Source: Bacilli bacterium
Lineage (GTDB): Bacteria; Bacillota_I; Bacilli_A; RF39; UBA660
Direction: 5' to 3'
NCBI GenBank assembly: GCA_017460245.1
Contig: JAFUBK010000029.1
Location: 1-10,025, forward strand
Length of the DNA stretch: 10,025 nucleotides
Shown: one piece after another, positions 5,769-10,025 of the stretch
How positions within the stretch are numbered: position 1 is the stretch's first letter
How the letters are laid out: each line of letters begins with the position of its first letter
Program-made: the position numbers and the translations under genes
The notes under the pieces: generated by a model
Told to the model about the DNA's origin: nothing
The model's database searches: none
The model's input: only the letters and a program-made list of their open reading frames with translations

Positions 5769-7065
5769 AGTGAAATAATTTTAATTTTTTTACTTTAGGT
5801 TTATCTTTAGAAAAATTTTTCTCATATTGCCTTATCAAATTGTCTTCCATATTATCAAGTTTTGTTAAAATACTAACCACTTCATAATCATCTACTTTAT
5901 CATAATAAGCTTTTTTTATAGATAATCTTAACTTTTGAATATCAGAAATATTTTTAAGAGTTATCTCTTTAAGCTTTCTTTTTCTCTTTTTCTTACTAAT
6001 TAAAGTTAAAAAAGATACTCTTTGATAAATATTATTAGTATTATTTAATAAATTAAGTGATGCTGTCAAACTATGACTTAAAATAGAAACCTTAAATAAA
6101 TTTCTTACAACTCGGTTTCTAAACAAATTTGATAGCAAAATTTTAGATTTTGGTGCTTTTTTCTGACTAATCAGCTTATTTACCACATTAAGTTTATCAT
6201 CAGTTTTTTTATTTATATGTTCCTGTTTTTTTACATTAGAATCTATCTCTTTAGAAATCATAGTTGCTATAGTTAAATCTTGTTGAAAACCAGCAGTTTT
6301 TCGATTAGTTATTTTCCTTACTTTCAAAGCTTGTTTAGGGCCTGTTTTAACTATTATAATCGAAGAACTTATTTTCTCTTGTTTTAATTTTTTTTCTGTT
6401 TTTTTATTTTTAGATAAATCATTACCAAGCTCTACCTTATCTTTTATATAGTTATGATTTATATTTTTTTTAGTTTCTAAAACATCTGATTTTTTTTCTT
6501 CAAAAGAAAAATCACTTCTTTTTTCTATTAATCTATCAACATTTTTTTTATTAATAGAAACAGTTTCATTGGCTTCCTCTTTTACTTTCACAACTTTTTT
6601 TTCTTCCAGTTTAATAACTTTTTTTTCTTCGGTTTTGATAGAAACATCATACTTTTGACCATCGTTTTTATTCAAAATAATTTCTTCTTTATCGACAACA
6701 TCATTTTCTAAATTACGTATATCTACTTCTTTATGACCATAATCCTTAACCTCGCCTATGTTATTTAAAAGATTTATTATTTCTTCTATTTTTTTTCTTA
6801 CCGGTATAAATTCCTCTGTTTCCGGAAGCTCTTTAGAAATAAGCTTCAATTTTCTTTCATATTTTTTAACATCCTTAGGATTTTCCATAAGCAAATTATC
6901 AATTTCTTTTATTAAATCATTTTGATCTTTAAGCCACACTTTAGCCCTAATAACTTTTTCTTCACCATCTTCGTCGTCACTAAAAAAAGGCCACAAGAAA
7001 CGTATGGCTAACGCCCCAATAAATTTAAAAGCATATTTTAATTTTTCTTTTATTTTTCTAAACAT
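5767..7065 (-). CDS. Unrecognised Lys-rich charged protein (432 residues)
   Basis: I do not recognise a family. N terminus MFRKIKEKLKYAFKFIGALA (1-20) followed by IRFLWPFF is basic and amphipathic with one short hydrophobic patch, possibly a membrane-surface helix rather than a true transmembrane segment. Residues 45-105 look helical (NLLMENPKDVKKYERKLKLI). Residues 110-235 are low-complexity, Lys/Glu/Asn-rich, with an 8-residue imperfect repeat EEKKVIKL/EEKKVVKV at 147-162. A more ordered part follows: SSSIIIVKTGPKQALKVRK (233-251), then helical, basic segments (about 305-420; KKKRKRKLKEI at 358-368). No catalytic motif, signal peptidase site or Cys is visible. It may be a cytoplasmic or membrane-associated scaffold or nucleic-acid-binding protein, but that is a guess from composition. 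Own promoter; weak ribosome binding site (GTGAGA). Converges on clpB. Confidence 0.8.
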   Translation of the reverse strand: MFRKIKEKLKYAFKFIGALAIRFLWPFFSDDEDGEEKVIRAKVWLKDQNDLIKEIDNLLMENPKDVKKYERKLKLISKELPETEEFIPVRKKIEEIINLLNNIGEVKDYGHKEVDIRNLENDVVDKEEIILNKNDGQKYDVSIKTEEKKVIKLEEKKVVKVKEEANETVSINKKNVDRLIEKRSDFSFEEKKSDVLETKKNINHNYIKDKVELGNDLSKNKKTEKKLKQEKISSSIIIVKTGPKQALKVRKITNRKTAGFQQDLTIATMISKEIDSNVKKQEHINKKTDDKLNVVNKLISQKKAPKSKILLSNLFRNRVVRNLFKVSILSHSLTASLNLLNNTNNIYQRVSFLTLISKKKRKRKLKEITLKNISDIQKLRLSIKKAYYDKVDDYEVVSILTKLDNMEDNLIRQYEKNFSKDKPKVKKLKLFH

Positions 7066-7082
7066 TTTTTCTCACGAGTAAT

Positions 7083-7111
7083 AATATAACACGTAAAAAG
7101 TTTGTTGTAAA
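7083..7111 (-). promoter_or_regulatory. Putative promoter of the Lys-rich protein gene
   Basis: On the minus strand, TTTACA (7106-7111), a 17-nt spacer and TATATT (7083-7088). It begins right after the stop codon of the DUF1003 remnant and lies about 17 nt before the start at 7065. Confidence 0.65.
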
Positions 7112-7112
7112 A

Positions 7113-7394
7113 TTATTTATCTAATTTTTTCTCATAAATATCTAATAATTTGTTTTGATTAGACAAAACAAGTTCAAGCTTACGGTGTAAATCCTCTAAT
7201 ATAAGTTCACTTTTTAAATCAACAACATAATCATTTTGATTTCGTAAACTATCTTTTTTAGCCTCTCTATTTTGACTCATCATAATTATTGGAGCTTGAA
7301 TAGCCGATACACAAGATAAAACTAAATTAAGAAGTATAAATGGATATGGATCAATCTTATTAACAAAAACAAGTATATTTAAATACTTGTTATA
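7113..7394 (-). pseudogene. C-terminal remnant of a DUF1003 membrane protein, no start codon
   Basis: Reading on from the htpG stop, in the same frame, there are 93 open codons ending in TAA at 7113-7115. The recognisable part starts near residue 8: VNKIDPYPFILLNLVLSC (11-28), AIQAPIIMMSQNREAKKD (31-48), then the polar helix YVVDLKSELILEDLHRKL (56-73). DPYPFILLN...P.IMMSQNR is the hallmark of DUF1003 proteins (usually about 150-200 residues with two membrane helices and a cytoplasmic helical tail). The N-terminal domain and most of the first helix are missing, and there is no ATG, GTG or TTG before the ATG pair at 7283-7278. The htpG terminator occupies its 5' end. Most likely a 5'-deleted pseudogene; translation from 7283 would give only a 56-residue soluble tail. 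The family function is unknown. Confidence 0.78.
7362..7391 (-). terminator. Rho-independent terminator of htpG
   Basis: On the minus strand, AACAAGTAT (7391-7383), a 6-nt loop, ATACTTGTT (7376-7368), then further T residues (TTTTTGTT overall). The 9-bp stem is perfect, starts 3 nt after the htpG TAA, and lies over the junction with the DUF1003 remnant. Confidence 0.8.
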
Positions 7395-9248
7395 TTAAGA
7401 TAATTCTTCACAAACTAAATTAGAAAGCTCTGTAGGATTTTCCACAGGAAGTCCTTCAATTAGTCTTGCCTGTGCATATAAAATTTTACTATATTTTTCA
7501 AGTTTTTTCTTATCCTTTTTATAAAGATCTTTAAGTTTAGAAGCAATCGCATGATTTTCATTAATTTCCATCACCATAGAAGCTTTAACATTTTGCCCTG
7601 TAGGCATCGCATTCATAACTTTTTCCATTGATGACGTAATCATTCCTTCACTAGATAAACATACAGGATGATTTTTCAAACTTCTAGTAAACCTGACTTC
7701 TTTAACATCAATAGCTTTTTTCATCGCCTCAAACATATCTTTATTTTCTTTGTTTATTTTATCGAGTTCTTCTTTATCTTCTTTACTATCAAGATCTGTT
7801 TCTGAAGAAGAGACATTTGCAAACTTTTTACTATCATATTCCATCAAAGTCTGCACTACAAACTCATCACCATATTCAGTTAAATAAAGTACTTCATATC
7901 CTTTAGATAAAGCATTTTCTGTTTGTGGAAGCATCCTTGCTTTAGACTCACTTTCCGCACATGCATAATAAATAATATCTTGATCATCTTTCATTCTAGA
8001 AACATATTCTTTTAAAGTCACATATTTATCTTCAAAAGATGATTTAAATAGTAGTAAATCACTTAATTTGTCTTTATCCATTCCATAGTTTGCACATACG
8101 CCAGCTTTTAATTGAAGACCAAAAGCATCAAAGAATTTTTCATAAGTTTCTCTATCTTTTTCAAGCATAGTTTCAAGTTCTTTTTTAATTTTACTTTCAA
8201 TTGCTTTAGCAATTTTAACAAGAACTCTATCTTGCTGAAGCGTCTCACGTGAAATATTTAAAGATAAATCAGGACTATCAACCACACCTTTAACAAAACT
8301 AAAATAATCAGGAAGTAAGTCCGCACATTTTTCCATAATCAAAACGCCATTAGAATAAAGTTGCAATCCCTTTTCATACTCTTTAGAATAGTAATCAAAA
8401 GGTGCGTGCGAAGGAATATACAAAAGTGCATTAAAACCAATAACGCCTTCCATATTAAAGTGTAATACCTTTAAAGGTTTTTCATAATCAAAAAATTTAT
8501 CACTATAAAAAGTATCATACTCTTCCTTAGTTATTTCACTTTTATTCCTTTTCCACAAAGGAACCAAGCTATTAATAACCTCTTCCTCTTTAACCTCTTT
8601 TTCATCATGAACATGAACGGTTTCCATTTTAATTGGATAGGTAATATAATCAGAATATTTTTTAATTAATCCTTGAATAGTATAATCTTCTAAATATTTA
8701 CTATATTCAAAATCATCACTATCATCTTTTAAAGTTAAAGTAACAGAAGTCCCATATTCTTCTTTATCACAAGACTTAATATTATATCCTTCTATACCTT
8801 CAGATTCCCATAAGTAAGCCTCATCTGAGCCATAAGCTTTACTAGTAACTGAAACCTTAGAAGCCACCATAAACGCAGAATAAAATCCAACACCAAACTG
8901 TCCAATAATATCAATATTTTCTTTTTTATCATTTTCCTCTTTAAAAGCAGAAGAACCACTTTTAGCAATCGTTCCTAAATTGTTTTCAAGTTCTTCTTTG
9001 CTCATACCAATACCATTATCAGAAATAGTTATCGTTCTACTATCTTTATCAATATCAACTTTACTCGCAAAATCATCAGTATCAATTTTTATTTTTCTAT
9101 CAGTAAGTGACTTATAATGTAATTTATCAATCGCATCTGATGCATTGGAAATAATTTCTCTTAAAAATATATCTTTATTAGTATAAATAGAGTTTATCAT
9201 AAGCTCCATAAGTTTTTTAGACTCTGCTTTAAATTGTTTTTTAGCCAT
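7395..9248 (-). CDS. htpG: HtpG, bacterial Hsp90 chaperone
   Basis: Homodimeric ATP-dependent cytosolic chaperone that remodels late folding intermediates together with DnaK. 617 residues, full family length. N-terminal GHKL ATPase domain: Hsp90 signature YTNKDIFLREIISNASDA (22-39) with catalytic Glu31 and Asn35, DNGIGM (77-82), lid GTIAKSGS (92-99), GQFGVGFYSAF (116-126). Middle domain (about 230-490) with LWKRNKSEI (231-239) and LNISRETLQQ (330-339), where Arg334 contacts the ATP gamma-phosphate. C-terminal dimerisation domain to LVCEELS. Start: the ATG at 9248 (MAKKQF), preceded by AAAGGAAAGGTGA. The frame stays open upstream to a TTG at 9311, but that extension lies inside the promoter and operator, so it cannot be the start. 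CIRCE-controlled single-gene unit with a hairpin terminator just after the stop. Thus it should be induced together with clpB. Confidence 0.97.
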   Translation of the reverse strand: MAKKQFKAESKKLMELMINSIYTNKDIFLREIISNASDAIDKLHYKSLTDRKIKIDTDDFASKVDIDKDSRTITISDNGIGMSKEELENNLGTIAKSGSSAFKEENDKKENIDIIGQFGVGFYSAFMVASKVSVTSKAYGSDEAYLWESEGIEGYNIKSCDKEEYGTSVTLTLKDDSDDFEYSKYLEDYTIQGLIKKYSDYITYPIKMETVHVHDEKEVKEEEVINSLVPLWKRNKSEITKEEYDTFYSDKFFDYEKPLKVLHFNMEGVIGFNALLYIPSHAPFDYYSKEYEKGLQLYSNGVLIMEKCADLLPDYFSFVKGVVDSPDLSLNISRETLQQDRVLVKIAKAIESKIKKELETMLEKDRETYEKFFDAFGLQLKAGVCANYGMDKDKLSDLLLFKSSFEDKYVTLKEYVSRMKDDQDIIYYACAESESKARMLPQTENALSKGYEVLYLTEYGDEFVVQTLMEYDSKKFANVSSSETDLDSKEDKEELDKINKENKDMFEAMKKAIDVKEVRFTRSLKNHPVCLSSEGMITSSMEKVMNAMPTGQNVKASMVMEINENHAIASKLKDLYKKDKKKLEKYSKILYAQARLIEGLPVENPTELSNLVCEELS

Positions 9249-9252
9249 ATTA

Positions 9253-9265
9253 TCACCTTTCCTTT
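9253..9265 (-). promoter_or_regulatory. Ribosome binding site fixing the htpG start
   Basis: AAAGGAAAGGTGA on the minus strand, 4 nt before the ATG of MAKKQF (GGAAAGG core at better spacing). It selects the ATG at 9248 over the upstream in-frame TTG at 9311. Confidence 0.8.
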
Positions 9266-9279
9266 TAAAGCCTAAAAAT

Positions 9280-9308
9280 ATAATATCACTTCTTCTAGCA
9301 CTTGTCAA
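9280..9308 (-). promoter_or_regulatory. Sigma-A promoter of htpG
   Basis: On the minus strand, a perfect TTGACA (9303-9308), a 17-nt spacer and TATTAT (9280-9285). The leader is about 25 nt. The -35 is embedded in the CIRCE element in the same register as at clpB. Confidence 0.87.
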
Positions 9309-9321
9309 CAAAGAGTGCCAA
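9295..9321 (-). promoter_or_regulatory. CIRCE operator (HrcA site) of htpG
   Basis: On the minus strand, TTGGCACTC (9321-9313), exactly 9 nt of spacer, AAGTGCTAG (9303-9295). The arms match the CIRCE consensus at 8 of 9 and 7 of 9. The 13 bases TTGACAAGTGCTA are identical to the clpB operator, with the same overlap of the -35 box. Confidence 0.85.
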
Positions 9322-9485
9322 AAAAATAAAAATTAATTGACTTTTAATCTATATTTCATTTACAAATCAACTAATATTTTACAAAGATATAATTATCTTT
9401 CAAAAATATTACTTTAACTGCATTGCTATTCCAAACAAGCATATTATACATATTTGTATGTTTATAAAAGTGGTTATAAATATAT
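9322..9485. other. Intergenic region between addA terminator and htpG operator
   Basis: Very AT-rich. The whole gene-free stretch between the addA stop and the htpG start is 312 bases; besides the htpG control sites and the addA hairpins I see only weak short palindromes such as AAAGATA-TAAT-TATCTTT (about 9379-9396). No convincing gene, riboswitch or promoter is visible here. Confidence 0.5.
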
Positions 9486-9519
9486 AAAAAACTTCATTTT
9501 TTAAAAAACTGAAGTTTTT
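9486..9519. terminator. Long AT-rich hairpin terminator downstream of addA
   Basis: The arm at 9486-9502 (AAAAAACTTCATTTTTT) pairs with 9503-9519 (AAAAAACTGAAGTTTTT) with a single mismatch, giving a near-perfect 34-nt palindrome; the folded form is likely the AAAACTTCA/TGAAGTTTT stem plus T tract. It works on paper in both directions, though only addA (minus) reads into it. Confidence 0.75.
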
Positions 9520-9536
9520 AACACTTTCACCACTCA

Positions 9537-9561
9537 ATTTATTTCACATTTTGAAATAAAT
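9537..9561. repeat. Inverted repeat touching the addA stop codon
   Basis: ATTTATTTCA (9537-9546), 5-nt loop, TGAAATAAAT (9552-9561): a perfect 10-bp stem whose last base is in the TGA stop codon. There is no T tract on the minus strand, so it is not a classical terminator. It may protect or shape the mRNA 3' end ahead of the real terminator about 20 nt further on. Confidence 0.6.
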
Positions 9562-10025
9562 CAGTTCAATTTAACAAGTTTTTTACCCAAAATAGAATAT
9601 AAATAAATATCCACAGTTTTATCAGTAATAGATTTAATATATTTTTGATAACCTCGAAGTTGTTTCAAATATTCTTCATCAGTAATATCATTCAGTTTAT
9701 AATCAACAATTGAATATCCATCAGCTCCTAAAATAAGTAAATCAATAATTCCGTGTCTTTCTTTTGCTTCTTCTTCATATATAAATTCGTATTCTTTGTA
9801 AAACTCCCTTCCTTCTCTAATAATATTCAAAGAAAGAAAACTTAAAATCAAATCTTTTTCAAAATCAGATAAAGAAGAGCAATCAGGATTAGAAAAATCA
9901 ATCATTTCAAAAATTTCATGCATTCTAAGACCTAAATCAATATTTTTTGCTTCCTCTAAACTTATAAGTTTATTAATGTTTTTAGAAAACTTTAAATTAG
10001 AAACTTTTTCATAAGTACGATTATA
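9561..10025 (-). CDS. addA: AddA helicase-nuclease subunit, C-terminal nuclease domain (cut by window edge)
   Basis: AddA is the UvrD-like helicase and nuclease subunit of AddAB, the RecBCD counterpart that resects double-strand breaks and loads RecA at Chi. Only the last 154 residues lie here: the frame is open from the edge at 10025 to TGA at 9561, so the Met at 9923 is internal, not a start. Visible is the RecB-type PD-(D/E)XK nuclease: LGLRMHEIFEMIDF (31-44 of the fragment, His36), KEYEFIYEE (77-85), RHGIIDLLIL (90-99, metal-binding Asp95), YSIVDYKL (104-111, Asp108 and Lys110) and YLKQLRGYQKYI (119-130, Gln122). All nuclease residues are present, so the domain should be active. ATPase motifs lie outside the window. 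AddB was not seen here, so the assignment to AddA rather than another RecB-nuclease helicase rests on the tail sequence. Confidence 0.85.
   Translation of the reverse strand, partial: YNRTYEKVSNLKFSKNINKLISLEEAKNIDLGLRMHEIFEMIDFSNPDCSSLSDFEKDLILSFLSLNIIREGREFYKEYEFIYEEEAKERHGIIDLLILGADGYSIVDYKLNDITDEEYLKQLRGYQKYIKSITDKTVDIYLYSILGKKLVKLN

Noticed and set aside
9249..9311. htpG start 21 codons upstream (TTG at 9311)
   Set aside because: This extension would be read from the CIRCE element, -35 and -10 boxes, upstream of the transcription start. MAKKQF with a good ribosome binding site at 9253-9265 is the family-like start.
9371..9451. 26-codon open frame on the minus strand upstream of htpG (starts MYNMLVWN)
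   Set aside because: No ribosome binding site or recognisable similarity; length is expected by chance.
9415..9490. Short plus-strand RNA gene (TTGCTA, 16 nt, TATACA, ending at the 9486 hairpin)
   Set aside because: Weak boxes, and the transcript would be little more than the terminator itself.
9561..9923. Separate small gene starting at the Met at 9923
   Set aside because: The frame is open to the window edge and the sequence before the Met continues the AddA nuclease domain, so this is an internal Met.
1..10025. CRISPR array, IS element, prophage, tRNA or riboswitch
   Set aside because: No regularly spaced direct repeats, transposase or phage genes, cloverleaf-like segments or long structured leaders were found; the leaders are only about 20-35 nt.

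Overview
The window is AT-rich chromosomal DNA from a low-GC, walled, Gram-positive-type bacterium. Evidence for a cell wall and a single membrane is a class-type sortase and a muramidase/glucosaminidase-like protein, each with an N-terminal membrane anchor. TGA is used as a stop (end of addA) and Trp is TGG, so this is not a code-4 Mycoplasma. The N-domain-less ClpB and the compact, AT-rich gene layout suggest an uncultured Bacilli/Erysipelotrichia/'Mollicutes-related' gut lineage. That placement is inference.

Layout from left to right: (1) 1-1216, minus: N-terminal two-thirds of NAD-dependent DNA ligase (ligA), cut by the window edge. (2) 1293-3510, minus: three single-gene units for the cell surface, namely a membrane-anchored 3D/double-psi-barrel-like protein, a membrane-anchored glucosaminidase-like protein and a sortase lacking the usual C-terminal Arg. 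Each has its own sigma-A-like promoter and hairpin terminator. (3) 3566-5747, plus: clpB under a CIRCE operator, the only plus-strand gene. It converges on (4) 5767-7065, minus, an unrecognised 432-residue Lys-rich protein, with one bidirectional terminator between them. (5) 7113-7394, minus: the C-terminal part of a DUF1003-type membrane protein without a start, directly behind htpG. (6) 7395-9248, minus: htpG (Hsp90), also under a CIRCE operator. (7) 9561-10025, minus: the C-terminal nuclease domain of AddA, cut by the right edge.

The clearest functional theme is proteostasis. clpB and htpG stand about 3.6 kb apart on opposite strands, and each has a CIRCE inverted repeat (9-9-9 spacing) placed over the -35 box of a consensus sigma-A promoter. 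Both promoters share an identical 13-nt core, TTGACAAGTGCTA. This predicts joint repression by HrcA, whose gene is not in the window. A second theme is cell-wall processing (genes at 1293-3510). ligA and addA are replication/repair genes that flank the region.

I found no CRISPR array, tRNA, rRNA, IS element or prophage. The most unusual items are CIRCE control of htpG, the start-less DUF1003 remnant in frame with the htpG stop, the Arg-less sortase, and the unrecognised Lys-rich protein with five A8 tracts.
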